A stretch of 64,000 bases of DNA from Chalara sp. BL73. Taxonomy: Eukaryota > Ascomycota > Leotiomycetes > Helotiales. The notes beneath the pieces were generated by a model. The model worked only from the letters and a program-made list of their open reading frames with translations. It was not told the origin of the DNA and did not search any database. Each line of letters begins with the position of its first letter. Positions within the stretch are counted from its first letter, which is position 1. The stretch lies in the NCBI GenBank assembly GCA_918026815.1, contig CAKJVC010000012.1, positions 1,984,001-2,048,000 on the forward strand, read 5' to 3'. Positions 10,706 to 22,795 of this stretch are shown here, piece by piece. Made by a program: the position numbers and the translations under genes.

Positions 10706-12742
10706 TTAGTGAATCGCAAAAATTGTTGTATTGCCTATATTATTGCCAGAAGGCGGAATCTGATGGAACTCTTCCAAATTCAGGACGTCTCTCAAGTCCT
10801 TCAACCCATTCTTGCTCTGCGTTCCTTCAACAGGTTCGAGAGCAACGAAAGTAACGTGCTGTATGTTGCTCTCTCTAGAGGCACAAGAATTATAACGACA
10901 TCGAACACAGGCTGCATGGGAGCTCTGGTAACAATTTCTAATACGCCTATCGAGGTTGTCACTCAAGTCCCGTGTCGGCCTCAAAACCATGAGCTGGTGT
11001 AGACATATCTCACTAAGTATGTCCCCAGGCAAAGTTGAAGGTGGAACCTCAACAATAGACCCACATGTAGTAATAGCTACCATTCGACCTAAAGCATATG
11101 CTTTAGTAGCGCCCAAAATCATGTTTATGGCGACGGTATCAGTAGAGGAATATTCTTTTCCTCTTGAATGCTGGAGATTTCTTGTATTCCTATTTATCTC
11201 CTTGTGGTACTTTGTTCGTTCATCAAGCCGAATCAAGCCATTGCTCATCGTGTTCAAGCATGCACCATAGGCAAGAAGCAACCACATGCTCATTCGTGGC
11301 CCGAGGGATGTACAGAAGTCTTTGTCAGCTTGGACCATTGCCAAAAATTCTTGAAATCTCAGGAGGAGCCCCGCCATAGTATGAGGGGTTATTGCAATTG
11401 CAAGTGGATATTCCTCATTCGCCATTCTTCTTGATAAAACCCTATACAACGAATCAACAATATCGTCAGCCTGCTTTGAAGCTAGGCCTTGCGATCCGAA
11501 GTTAAAGCCTATAGACCACAAACCAGCATATCTCCCTGGCGTGTGACCTTCCCGCTTGAACATAGTTTTTATGACGGTGCCGTACTCTCTCCCAAAAACA
11601 GCCAGAATACCGGGAACAGGGCGTTGTACGTCACATTGCTCACAAACCCAAAGCGTGTTTGTGTCTGCTGGCGCTAATGGCAGTTTCCGTGATTTCTGGC
11701 CGAGAGCTGACCAGTTGGGGACCCAAGAGGGTAAGCCAAGTTTACGCTTCATAACATCTGTGACACGTTCTTCGGCTTCATAGAATACAACACTCATACG
11801 CTGCTTCCCAAAGAACCTTAAAATTTGCACAGTAAAGCGCTCGTATACCTCCGCGCAGCTCAAACTATAGTCAATATTGATCGCTAAAGGTTCAATATCA
11901 CATATTCCCAAATGGGCGTATAACATATCTCTAGGATCTGCAAGTCCAAATCCTCGTCGAGCAACCATCACTTCGAACAAGGATGAATAAGGGCTTTTTG
12001 CATATGTTCCAGCTAGTAAAGCCATACTCTGATGCCTAATCTCGTTCATTTTGACGATCGGATGTTCGATTTTCAACTGCCAGGGAATGCTCTTGAAAAA
12101 CACGTCCCATCTTAAGCGAGGAGTACCACACTGGACCCAAGGATCTCGCGACATCACAAGTTCTTGGAGAACCCAAACACGAGTGAACCATGGTCTAGAT
12201 AGAACATCCAATCCTAGCATCTCGTGGTCACAAGCTCCATGGGCCAATGCCCGCGATCGTGACACCTCTAGATGAGTGCTCGCGCTAGGCCCAAGCATGG
12301 CTCTACTAAAGAGGAGATCAGAACTGGCTGTCGCGCTGCCGAGGAAAATTATTGTGTGTTGTGCGGTGGAGTACACAGAAGCCATTTGTGCGACTTGTTG
12401 ATTTCGCTCCTCCAAATCCGATTGATTGATACAAACCCCGTCAGCCCAGATTTTCACTTCCCTCGCTGGGTCGCGAATATGGCGAAGAGCAAATTCTAGT
12501 GAGGCTGTGACCTCTAGTTCTTCTTCCTCAACCCATATTATAGCACGATCATTGACATCTCCCCAAACATAGGATAATGCGACATAACTATCCGCAATAT
12601 CGTGATAATAACAGGATAAAGTACTATGGATTAAGGAGCAACGAATTGGGGTCTCAAGTTCACTTGACGGCAGAAGCACTATTAGCCTGATAGAGTCACC
12701 TTCTGTAAGCTTCGAGAATTTGTACATGGTTCTTGCGGACAT
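10706..12742 (-). CDS. HET-domain protein
   Basis: Intronless 678-residue protein with a heterokaryon-incompatibility domain. The three hallmark blocks are present: YVALSYVWGD at residues 53-62, KIWADGVCINQ at 97-107 followed by QQVAQMASVYSTAQHTIIFLG, and PWFTRVWVLQELV at 184-196. In other fungi HET proteins trigger programmed cell death on recognition of non-self after hyphal fusion. The partner of this one cannot be told from sequence. The C-terminal 400 residues match no domain I know. There is no signal peptide. The gene ends about 370 bases upstream of the start of the SDHA-like gene and lies on the same strand. It is one of three HET loci in the window. It appears intact. Confidence 0.85.
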   Translation of the reverse strand: MSARTMYKFSKLTEGDSIRLIVLLPSSELETPIRCSLIHSTLSCYYHDIADSYVALSYVWGDVNDRAIIWVEEEELEVTASLEFALRHIRDPAREVKIWADGVCINQSDLEERNQQVAQMASVYSTAQHTIIFLGSATASSDLLFSRAMLGPSASTHLEVSRSRALAHGACDHEMLGLDVLSRPWFTRVWVLQELVMSRDPWVQCGTPRLRWDVFFKSIPWQLKIEHPIVKMNEIRHQSMALLAGTYAKSPYSSLFEVMVARRGFGLADPRDMLYAHLGICDIEPLAINIDYSLSCAEVYERFTVQILRFFGKQRMSVVFYEAEERVTDVMKRKLGLPSWVPNWSALGQKSRKLPLAPADTNTLWVCEQCDVQRPVPGILAVFGREYGTVIKTMFKREGHTPGRYAGLWSIGFNFGSQGLASKQADDIVDSLYRVLSRRMANEEYPLAIAITPHTMAGLLLRFQEFLAMVQADKDFCTSLGPRMSMWLLLAYGACLNTMSNGLIRLDERTKYHKEINRNTRNLQHSRGKEYSSTDTVAINMILGATKAYALGRMVAITTCGSIVEVPPSTLPGDILSEICLHQLMVLRPTRDLSDNLDRRIRNCYQSSHAACVRCRYNSCASRESNIQHVTFVALEPVEGTQSKNGLKDLRDVLNLEEFHQIPPSGNNIGNTTIFAIH

Positions 12743-13126
12743 TGTGACTATGTAGGGGATGCTGTTGTAGAGATGATGCCAAATTGTGTGTGGATAGGAG
12801 CAAATTGAGTAAGAAGCTGGACTTCAAGGTCTATGTGTAAGGCTGAGGTGTTATGTAAGCCATGCATATTTCACCAGATCAGGCAACAATTGATGTCTGA
12901 GAATCAAGCATGGCGATAGCCGGCAGGGACGAAGACCTGAGTATTGGATGAAGTGTTGTAAAAAAAATCACCATTAGAGCTTGATGAATATAAACAGTAA
13001 ATAGCCAAAATAACATAGCGGGAAAACCTGGGCAGGCCGCACTGGCGGAGACATTGGTTGTCTCAACGCCAGATTTAATATGATTGGAAGATCGAGTAAG
13101 TTCTTAAGATATAGTATTCTCTCCAC

Positions 13127-14294
13127 TCAATCTTTCTTCGGGTATGTACTTGGATGCCCATGTTTTTTGGCATATTTCTTCACCTTGCCATCGATATCTC
13201 TGCCAATGAGAGGCCATGCAGCAGTTAGAGCCCACGAGAGAAGCGTGTCGGTGATCCAGTTGTTTCTCGCACTTCCACCCCACGCAGCTGCTCTCATCAA
13301 CTGTCCAAGCCAGTTCAATGTGATCAAGTAATCACCATTCTCGAGGCCCTGAACGGCTCTCTTTGCAGCTTCATCTGGTGTCTGAATAGAACCCGTATCA
13401 GGCTCTTCCAAGATGTGTGTCACGGCAGGTTTTGTCAGATTCTCATTCTCGAATCCAGGACTCGATATGCCACCTGGGAAAACAGTGTGCACCTTTACAT
13501 CCTCTTGATATAGTAGCACTTCCTGCACCAAAGTATCGCTTAAACTTTTAATAGCTGCCTTTGCTGGCGAATATGGCCCATAGCCTGCAACAGTGTAGAA
13601 AGCGACCAATGAGCTAGTAAATATCAGATGTTTCTCCTTCCCTTTGAGGTTAGATTCCGGATTCAGCCATTCTGTCAATATCGCATGCGCCATGGTAGCG
13701 CACGACCAGTAGTTTATGTCCATTTGTTCGCGCATCTTTGATATTGGTGTCTCAATAAAGAGCTTCGGGTATGAAGATCCGGCGACGCACCAGACAATGT
13801 CCGGCGCCTGTCCATTGTTCCAAGACGTGGCTTCAGAAATTATGCGCGTTGCGCTGCCATCTTCTGTGAGGTCGGCCGCGATGTAATGGAATCGTTGCGA
13901 GTTCATAACTCGTTGGGACTTAGGATATAATTAATCTCGTGGATGCAGCAAAAGGGAGAGTACGTACATGCACGTCTGCAAGGGCGTCTTCGAGCTTTGC
14001 GACGTTTCGAGATACGATGATTATATTTGCCCCTTTCTTCGCCAATACCCTCGCAATCCCTCGTCCCATTCCCTCTGAGGCTCCGGTGACCAGGACAGTC
14101 TGTAGCATAAGTTAGCACAATCCAGTTGACGTAAAAGTTGAGCATACCTTGCCCCGGACTTGGAACCTATTTGCCCATATTTTTTGGATCATGATTAATG
14201 GGAGAATGGCCGCGGCAGCAAGAGCAATTATGGCGAACGCGCTAACAAACACCACCTTTGCAATATTGATGAAGTCCCAGTGTTGTCCTGTCAT
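13127..14294 (-). CDS. TSC10: 3-ketodihydrosphingosine reductase
   Basis: Short-chain dehydrogenase that reduces 3-ketosphinganine to dihydrosphingosine with NADPH, the second step of sphingolipid synthesis, at the ER membrane. Exons are 14294-14148, 14099-13968 and 13918-13127, with introns of 48 and 49 nt; the product is 356 residues. An N-terminal membrane segment (about residues 10-36, IAKVVFVSAFAIIALAAAAI) anchors it, as in yeast Tsc10. The cofactor motif TGASEGMG starts the second exon, and the catalytic Ser and YSPAK (Tyr-x3-Lys) lie in TSSLVAFYTVAGYGPYSPAK. The C-terminus RDIDGKVKKYAKKHG is typical of the family. The start is the ATG at 14294 just upstream of TGQHWDF. It is likely the main copy, because the motifs and splice sites are intact. 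The gene symbol is by family resemblance. Confidence 0.9.
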
Positions 14295-16231
14295 CTTGGA
14301 CTTTACCAAAAGACGTTGCTATTCAATGCAGGCAGTTGGGGAATCAAACGTCAGCATCCGATTTATGGGCGGGTGAAATAACTGGGTCCCTATCTTAGTG
14401 GCTCCTAAGACTCGCTTAATTACAGGCTCTCGGGGGCAACCTTGAGGCTACAAACCTTTGTTTGGGCAAGTCCCAATGTATGCTGTAAAAGAACAGAACC
14501 TCACTTTCTCTACTTACATATATCCTGCCTAAGCATCCCGAGTTATGTGCTGGTAGCCGTCCTCTCGGAGGTTACCTTGAGCTATAATACGTAGGAAAGC
14601 ATCAGAAGCTTGTTACCCAGCTTATGTTCGTATCGTCTACCAAGCTGATAGTTAACAGCGAGTAACCTAAGGTTAAATCAACAGATAATTTCTCACATTG
14701 AATGATATTTGGTAACGTTATGGTAGGTAAGTATAATGGCCTGGTTGATAAAGTCATTCAGCGCATATAAGAGTTTGAACTAAGCTTTGCATCTCCCCTT
14801 CGTATTGGCTAATCTTCACAGTGATAGTGCTGGCATCCTAGGTAGTTATAAAGCCATAATCAATCAGTCATCAAATGTTTAGCATGGACTTTCAATCTAC
14901 CATATGACCTCTGGGGGTTACTTCTTAGATATTTGATAGTGAACAACATTCATGTGACTGATAGCATTCAAAATTTGAACAGTTATGAAACAGCAAGGTT
15001 CTCAGTAAATAAACGAAATACAAGTACAAAGACTCGCAATCTATCTGGGGTCTTATCTTCTGAACTTTCTAGCCCTTGAACTCTTTTCTGAATGGATCAA
15101 TAAGGCATATATCCAGTTGTGCAAACGATCCTCTTTCAAGCCCCCGTCACATTCTCAACCTACAATACATCGATCTGCTTTGTGATATATATATAGACGG
15201 CCCAGTTAATTAGCGAGGTCGGTATTGCACCTTGCTGTTTGTCAACGGAACCAAAATGAAGTGTGACAAGACTAATCTGACTTTCACCCAAACCTTACTT
15301 CAGCATGGAGCTGGGGTTCATTTCTTGGAAAGCGGTAGGAACAGGGGCTACTTGATGAGGGTGACATTTTGAAGCCAAAAACCCATGTTATGCAGTCATT
15401 ATTGATTAGTAGCTATCGGCATCACTATGCCTTGTGAGGCTTTATTCCAAAGACTTTGATTGATTTTAGGTTGTCCTTTGCATCTATTGCCCTATGAACA
15501 AACACCTACTTTTTACCTTCATTACTAAAATTGCTACTAGGACTTAAAAAATGCCAAGGAGGACGAGCAGGTGGCGATGTTGCTTGTGAAATGACAACAA
15601 GTAGCAGATAAGACTTAAAAGGCAGGGAAATATAGAAAACTGCTGCATGATAGTGGAGGTATAACATAACTCAACCTAAGTGGAACCGATAACATCATAC
15701 AGTACTATCATAACACATTAAGCGCTGCCAATTTTACGTTTAATACTATTCTTGCACAATATTTAAATCAATATCGGTATGCATACTCTCGTCTACTATA
15801 TAGATGTGATTGAAGTGTTACGGGGTAAACCATAACGAAGTTTCTCTCCTTGAGTAGCTGCTTAGTAGCAAGGCTAATGCTTCAATCCTTATTATTGAAT
15901 ATAGTTCCCATTTGCTGTTACTATTTGTGAAAATGAGCAACAGTGCACAAGCGATGGAGCGTATCGCAGAACATACACCCTGCCCTTGTTCGCTCACTTT
16001 CTTCAGCACATTCACTTATGCATTTGTTTATGGTACCCACAGACTTGCGCCTACCCGCCTCACTTTAGATTGATCATTATCTAGCGTCTAACTTTTGAAA
16101 TTAGTGTATCTAATCTTGGGCCATGAAAACTACAGTCATGAACCAACCCCACTACTATTCAGCTAAGAGGACGGCCTTTTTGCTATTAAATAGCTTTCTC
16201 TTCCCCTTCACAACTCTTTTCTCTTCATAAC
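14295..16231. other. AT-rich intergenic stretch
   Basis: No convincing frame. The DNA is AT-rich with short A/T runs. The last 100 bases (CT-rich, TTCTCTTCCCCTTCACAAC) look like the promoter and leader of the gene that starts at 16232. Confidence 0.4.
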
Positions 16232-17081
16232 ATGACAACACCAAACAAAAATCCATCACCACAGAACAAGTTAGCCACGTCTACAAATGATATAAACCCT
16301 GATCAACAATTTACAGGCTGTAGTAAGCATCTGCTCGACATCAATCGCATTACCGATATCGCAAGCATCTGACGATCTCACAATGCCAACTCTCGAGTAT
16401 GAATCCCAGCCCTGGGAACCCCTCACCCACTACCACGCACGTATCGCCGCCCACCAAAAGCTCAAGCATCAATTCGAGAAGGCCAACACATCACGAGGAT
16501 ACAACGTGCCCAGAATCATCACCCGTGCTGTGCGTGTTCTCGTCCCTGTTTCCTCTCACTCCAGCCCTAGGAGCAACAAGAGTGGGACGGAAAAACTCAA
16601 GAGGAAGAAGATGTATATTGCTTCCTGTGAGTTGATGTGGAGCTTTCGAGTCAAGCAGGAGGTAAAAGGAAAACTTCAGGAGACGGTGAGAGGGGCACGG
16701 GAGAGCCTTTGGGAGAACGCTATTAAGATGACTTACTTACGGGAGGTTGCACTTGAGAAGGAGATAGAGATTAGGGAGAAGAAAGGTACGATGGCAATCG
16801 GTATTGGCGAGTCACAGTTGAAGACTCTTGGCAATGTGCAGGGAAACTGTTCCAACAAAGCATGATGAAGCAGGATGTTTTGCCTGGGGCTGAGGCAATG
16901 AATCTTGCTGGTGTACAGTCTCCTATGGAGATGATGAACAACGATGCGGAAGTTGAAGAGTTCTCTGATATGGTATGCTGTGCATCGGTACACTTCGAGA
17001 GAAGATGCCAAGTCTAACTTCAAGGCAGGGACGGCGAACCTTGACATATACTATGAAGCAAGCAAGGGATGTTGGTCATGA
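16232..17081 (+). CDS. Hypothetical lineage-specific protein
   Basis: I do not recognise this protein. A consistent four-exon model exists: 16232-16322, 16366-16785, 16842-16972 and 17025-17081, with introns of 43, 56 and 52 nt, GT-AG throughout, giving 232 residues. The N-terminus is polar (MTTPNKNPSPQNK). The middle is basic (SGTEKLKRKKMYIASCELMW) and followed by a charged, probably helical stretch (LREVALEKEIEIREKK). The third exon is Met-rich (QSPMEMMNNDAEVEEFSDM). It has no signal peptide or membrane segment. A pyrimidine-rich promoter precedes the start. A shorter single-exon frame starting at 16383 is also open, so the 5' and 3' splicing is my inference and needs RNA evidence. Confidence 0.45.
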
Positions 17082-17640
17082 AAGAGAGTGGTATATAGAG
17101 AACGTGCATCACAATTCTGGAGAGACGAGGCAGCTGATTTAAGCACGCAGTGTTTCTCAAGGCAGACTACATCCGATGATGGGTCTCACTCCTGAAAGTT
17201 CGGAAATCCCAGTGGCAAATAAATAGAACCTGTTCAACAAATATGGGAACAGAACTCAACTCGACATATTGGCAAGAGTTTGAGAAAGCATGAATGTATT
17301 TCCGACGCAGCATACGTGAGTCAAAGTCTCGGGCTAACATTGACCGATGACTAACCTAATATGTCTAGCTCTACTGACGAGACCCAACGCATATACAGAA
17401 AGTATATTTATAGCAAATTGTGTGGTGGGTATAAGAGCAGTATCTTCGCAAGAAATAGCTTCGCGTCTGGAGACAGGTTCTTAAATCTTGAGATTTGGAA
17501 GTCTCTATCTTTCTAAATTTATGCTATTACCTTCATCATTATAGGTAGATAATTTTATCGCCTTGCCAGCTCTTAAAGTTCACTCAATTTTTTGTCTCTG
17601 TGATGTATTTTCGACGCTATACCGAAAGTGGTTTTGGGTA

Positions 17641-19496
17641 TCATGGACTGAGTATGCTAATCTTGGAAAATATTGAGCGAATTCGTTTTCCAAAGATATC
17701 TGGAATATACTTAGATTATATTAATGTAATGGATAAGATTCTGCACTTACATAGAGGCAATGATGTAAGACCGATACCAAGCTGGACAAATGCTATGATG
17801 GTAAAGATGCGGAGGGTTCCCGTTGCTTCGATCCAATCGACGGATGCTGACGCAAGACCGAAACCGAATAGGTTCTTCAAGACCATGAACATGATGAACG
17901 CCTCCACAGCGATCTGGCCTGCGCACATTCATTAGCTTGAAACTTGGACAATGGAGAGAAAGTATATGAACTGGGGAGCATACCATAGCCGTCAACGATG
18001 TAGGCGCTGCCAATCATCGTGGCCATAACCATGCTCACGATCTGCAAAGCATAGAAAAATGCAGGCCAAAACCAGCCATACTTGTCCAGGTCTGCAACCG
18101 CAACACCAAAGCCATACAATCCTACAAAGCCAATAACACAGCATGGAACCGCAAGAACAAGGCGGAATTCCGGCTCATAAATACTATTATTCCGTCTCGC
18201 GAGCCACTTTGCTGAATTATCGGAACTTAACGCGCAGATCAGGAAGCCTATCAGGCTTCCAACCCATGCAGCAAAGTTCATAAGCCCAATTTGTGTAGGT
18301 GTGAAGCTAAGAGGAGGTTCTGGAAATTTGATACCCATTATGACAACAGTGAAGATCACCCAGGAAATGGAAGTACCGCTGAAAAGCGTGAACTAAGAAA
18401 ATTTAGCAACCCGTTAATTGCTCAACTTATGACGGACATACCCAGAGCACGGCCGGATGGAATGTAAAGATGAGTGGCCTCAACAGGAGCAGGGCAAAGT
18501 TTTGGTCCGAGATTCTGTTTTGGATAGGTAGAAGACGCATTAGAAAGCCCATCCTGACAGGGCTTGCATACTCAGAAGGTTCATTACGAACCATTGAGGT
18601 GGTTCTTTGTGGATCGTCGGCTCTATCGTCATTCTGTAATTGGGCTTTTCGAGCATATGCTGTTTCAGGCACGAACAGAAACACGGCAATCAGGATCACT
18701 CCAGTGAAGATGGCTATGATACTAAAGATCCACCGCCATCCGAGGTGATCCAGCACCAAGCCTGACAGAACTGGTGACATAAACCCCGCAGCGAAGCCCA
18801 TGATCGTAACCCACGCCAATCGTACTCCTCGTTGCTGGAAGGTAATATGTAAGCAACGACGAAATCGTTTGGAAGTGTGGGAAACTCACATGTACATGGT
18901 AGAGATCTCCCACGGAGACTCCAAGAAGAGCCTCAAAGCATGCTGTTCCGATGCCCTGAGTAATGCGGCTCCACAGGAAGCTGACAAAAGATGTGCTCTG
19001 TGAAGTCCAAATACAACCTACCAAGACCAGAACCAATCCAAGCAAATATTGATGTCTCTTTCCCCAGATGCTTGCAAAGGGGACAACCACAACACCTGCT
19101 AGGCCGACAGCAAGCTGCCAGTATGCTGTCAGATTAGCGATGTCGGCATATCCTCGTTGGAGCTCTTCCGATAGAGTCACAAAGGCGGTGCCAAGAATGG
19201 AGCCGCTGCTGGTTGTAAGGAAAGTGGCAAAGCAGAGAATCACCAGAGCCGCATCACGTTGCCACAATGGCCAGTTTAAAGGATCATCTGGGTCTTCTGT
19301 TGGCGCTGGATCGAGGATCAACGAGCCTTTTTCTGCAAGATTGCCCTCCAAGGAGGCGGACGAAGATGGTCGTTTCTCTATCAGTTTAGAGGTGCCTGGT
19401 TAAACAGCCTCACGTGTCAGCTGTAGGTGAATATTTTTCATGTTTGAGACGCAACAACACAAATCAATACAAAGCATCACCATCCATCAAAACCAT
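17641..19496 (-). CDS. MFS transporter, DHA1/polyamine-type
   Basis: Major facilitator superfamily membrane transporter, probably moving drugs, polyamines or other small cations by proton antiport. Exons are 19395-18890, 18834-18442, 18392-17984, 17918-17751 and 17699-17641, with introns of 49-65 nt. The N-terminal signature DPDDPLNWPLW is typical of this fungal subfamily. About twelve hydrophobic segments can be counted, and the last exon ends YIFGKRIRS, as in relatives. The start is unsettled, because the first in-frame start of the long exon is only a TTG. A tiny first exon (19496-19481, ATG GTT TTG) joined through an intron with a GCTGAC branch site makes 516 residues and keeps the phase. 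No neighbour points to a substrate. Confidence 0.8.
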
Positions 19497-20569
19497 CATA
19501 CTACGCACCTGGCACATTTTCATTATCTCCACATCGCAAAATCCACAAACCCATGCTTGATAGGATTTCCGTTCAGTTTTCCCAGGAAGTCTGATCTCAG
19601 GTGGATTTCCCGCGTGGTTCAGGGGTGCAAGTGGATCCAACTGTGAGGCTCGGCTTTCGTGATCAAACAAACGTCGTTCAAAACTTCCAATTGCCCATAT
19701 TCAGGTTCAACCTCTAAGAGAAGATTCTCAGAGCTTTATACCGGAGGATCATTCCTCACACCACCGCTTTTGCACGGAGCATTGCCAAGATGCCACTGCT
19801 TCGTCTCATCGTCGATAGTGAGGAACTTATTGCAGAGTGGGACGATGAGGTGACTTAATGCCTATCCCCTTCCGTTGGTCGTCGAGACCGAAGAAAGTTA
19901 GGGTGTCCCATGGCGACCTGGCTTTATTTAGGACGTGGTGGAGTTATCGTGAAGCCCGTATCATACCTATCTAGCCCCCAGATGCCAATGCGAGGACTTT
20001 TTGTAGCGTCTTCAGTGGGTCCAAACACGGTTAGTCAGCCATCCGCATCTCCTTTGCTCCAAGGTGAACGGCGAGAGCAGGAAGAGAGGAAACGGGAAAA
20101 AAAAAGTCCCTTTGCTTTGATTTTTATGATGATCCTCCATGCTGGGAGACTTTTTCTCCAGGGTGTGGTTGCATCTTGTATTTGTACTTCTTGCTTATTC
20201 ATCCCTTATGGCCCTGCCAAGAAGATCGGAATAGTTACAAGGATAGCAAATTCCTATTGAAGTTAAGCCTCAGCCTCAGGCCAACGCCTCGATCGGGGCC
20301 CGGAGATGTTCATAAAGTTGTTCTAAGTTCGCCCGTTAGTTTAAGCTTAAAATACAGAAGCGTTTTCCGTTTCAAGCCCCATATCCCCAACAATTGCTTT
20401 ATATCGATCTTAATCAGTCTCCTACATCGTGCTATTTGCTCGCGTTTACCGTAAGTGATGTAGCTACCATTCTCAGAGGAGAACGATAAGCACTGGTCTC
20501 GTTGGCAGGACATCAGATATTTATCTGTCATAGGGCTCAAAACCGGTCTTCCTATTTTAGCTATTCTCT
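19497..20569. other. Intergenic, promoter side of two genes
   Basis: The stretch lies between the divergent transporter and the regulator-like gene. Only short overlapping frames occur, with no family-like text. It should hold both promoters, but I see no clear motif. Confidence 0.35.
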
Positions 20570-22216
20570 ATGGCCATGGAGCTTAATTTCATTACGTTTA
20601 CGAATCCGGCTGAAACTCAACGAGCCTCAAATCGGCGATATATCCGTACAACTGTTCTGAAGAAATATCATGCGCAGAGACGTTCTGCTAAAGAAAAGGC
20701 ATTGGGCGAATTAGGATTGCCCGGTAGAACGATAGCTCCCAAAGAGGAAAACGCAGAGAAGCGCCATTGCCGTGAACGAGCACTGGCTTCACGGTCAGCG
20801 CGTGGCTCACCACCCCTGAACACGCATCTTGACGCCAGTCTAGCAGATGCATTTTCAGTTCTACCAATTACCCTTTCCCACCTTGATCGTCTTTTCCTGG
20901 ATCGTTGTAAGTACTGGTATCATCTCGTTTTGGAACGTGGCGCTTGCTGATAAGTTCCTTATTAGACATCGCATTCGCGTATGGCATGGATATGCTCATT
21001 GATACCCCCCAGAAAAGGATGCCACTTACATCACTATATCTTCCGGCCGCAATGAAAGATTCCATTACGTTGTATTCCATGCTTTTAACTGGTGCTCAGT
21101 GCTTTGACCAGTCCGAACAAGATCCAGCATCCCGCGCTCAAACTCGATACCATTGCGCGCTTTATAGAGGTCGGCTACTGCAATCAATAAGCAAGGCTCT
21201 GGATGATGACAGGACGGTTGTCAGCGATTGTACAATTGCTGGACTCGTGAAGCTGGAAACGGATGAGGTAAATATTTATATGGATCCATAGGTCAGCCAA
21301 TCTAATAGCTCTTAGTGGCTTGCTGGAAACAAGGAGCAATTCAATCTCCATGCTAACGCTATACGCAACATCGTCAGATTGAGTGGGGGACTTCACGCCC
21401 TTGGCATGCAGGGCTTTCTGTCTGAGCTTATTTTGAGGTGCGTGTTAACAAGGACAATATATCTGGGGTATCGGCTGACACAATAATTATTATAGAGTTG
21501 ATCAAGCGGCAGCATCATATTTTGCTTCGGAACCGTACTTCCCACAAACTATCCATCTCAATCTGCGCACTTCAATTGAGGCTCTTCCAATTGGATTCCT
21601 TTCCCAGCCAGTTTTCTCTACCCTCAGCGGAGAGGTCCTGAATCTCCTTAACAATATCGCCTCTATTTTAGTTCACTTCGATCACGACAATGGCACACCG
21701 GAGAATGGCTCGTTTCCGTGGGAATCAGCTACGGAGATTGAAACAACATTGATGACTGTGTGTGCTAAGCGGAAGACTTTTTCTGCAAAATGCGATATGC
21801 CGGAGTTGCAGGAGTGCGTATGCCTAGCAGCGGAGCTTTTCTGGATGCGAGTCGTCAAAGGCTACACAGCAGCTACATACGGAGGACCTCTAACGTCCCA
21901 AGAGCTGATTGGCAACCTCTCTAAATCATTGTCACGTAGCTGCCTGCAGGCAGAACACCTAGAGCTTATGCTTTGGGTTGCCTTCACTGGTACTCTGGTT
22001 GTTGATGCATCCGTGACTGAGGAGTGGGTACATATAATATCCAGTGTTACTTTTAGGCTCGGTATAAAGCGTTTGAGAGAGTTCAAATCAACTTTGAAGA
22101 CCTTTTTGTGGATGAAACCAAAGTCAGATATGCTGGCAAATGGAACCTGGAAACAAGTTCAAGATCTTTCTTTGCGCCACAAAGTCAAATCAGGACCGAC
22201 ATTCAACCCACCATAA
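20570..22216 (+). CDS. Fungal-specific regulator-like ('tachykinin family')
   Basis: Four exons, 20570-20906, 20966-21267, 21316-21437 and 21496-22216, sum to 1482 nt (493 residues). Introns are 48-59 nt with clean GT-AG ends. The N-terminus FITFTNPAETQRASNRRYIR, followed by a basic stretch (KKYHAQRRSAKEKA), resembles a set of fungal proteins often labelled 'tachykinin family', a name with no functional meaning. The rest resembles the middle region of fungal transcription factors (ALYRGRLLQSISKALDDD, then HANAIRNIVRLSGGL), without a Zn2Cys6 finger at the N-terminus. I infer a nuclear regulatory role but cannot name targets. No membrane segments. The gene looks intact. Confidence 0.75.
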
Positions 22217-22795
22217 CAGATACTCTCTGTTAAGCTTTATTTATGGCTCGATGGTACAACATTTAATACACTGAATGTAGGGAAAACATCCGTCATCTTG
22301 CTAGAAATATGATTTAATGATCATGATCTATATTCGAAAGGAGCACCAGGTTTATATTCAAGCACAATCAATCCTCTGTTTGGGATGATGCGTTTTATGG
22401 TCCCTACAATAACAGATCGCATTAATTGATCAACAATCTATAGACTAGGTAGCTTGTATCAAGATAAATGCTTCGGACAACTAGAATGTCCGGACCCGCT
22501 TTATTTGTGTACTAGTAACCAGGGCTTTGCAGCGTTGTATATGCGACGGCACTTCATTTGTTGAGGAGGAATGAAAGTGGCCAATCAAGTTTTACGAAGA
22601 AAGTGCAAGATGGCCAAGCTGGGTGATTTCATCAATGCAGCCATCCGTTGGTATTATTAATCCTTCTCCGACTTGTATCTCTCGTTCTCGCTCTTCTGCA
22701 TACGCACACTTCTCGACACATCTAAGGTAAGATCTGAAGAATATAGGGATGATTTGACATTAACTTGGGATTAGACAGAAAGCCAAAAATACTTC

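Noticed and set aside
15818..16015. 65-residue minus-strand ORF in the gap
   Set aside because: Too short, no motif, in AT-rich DNA.
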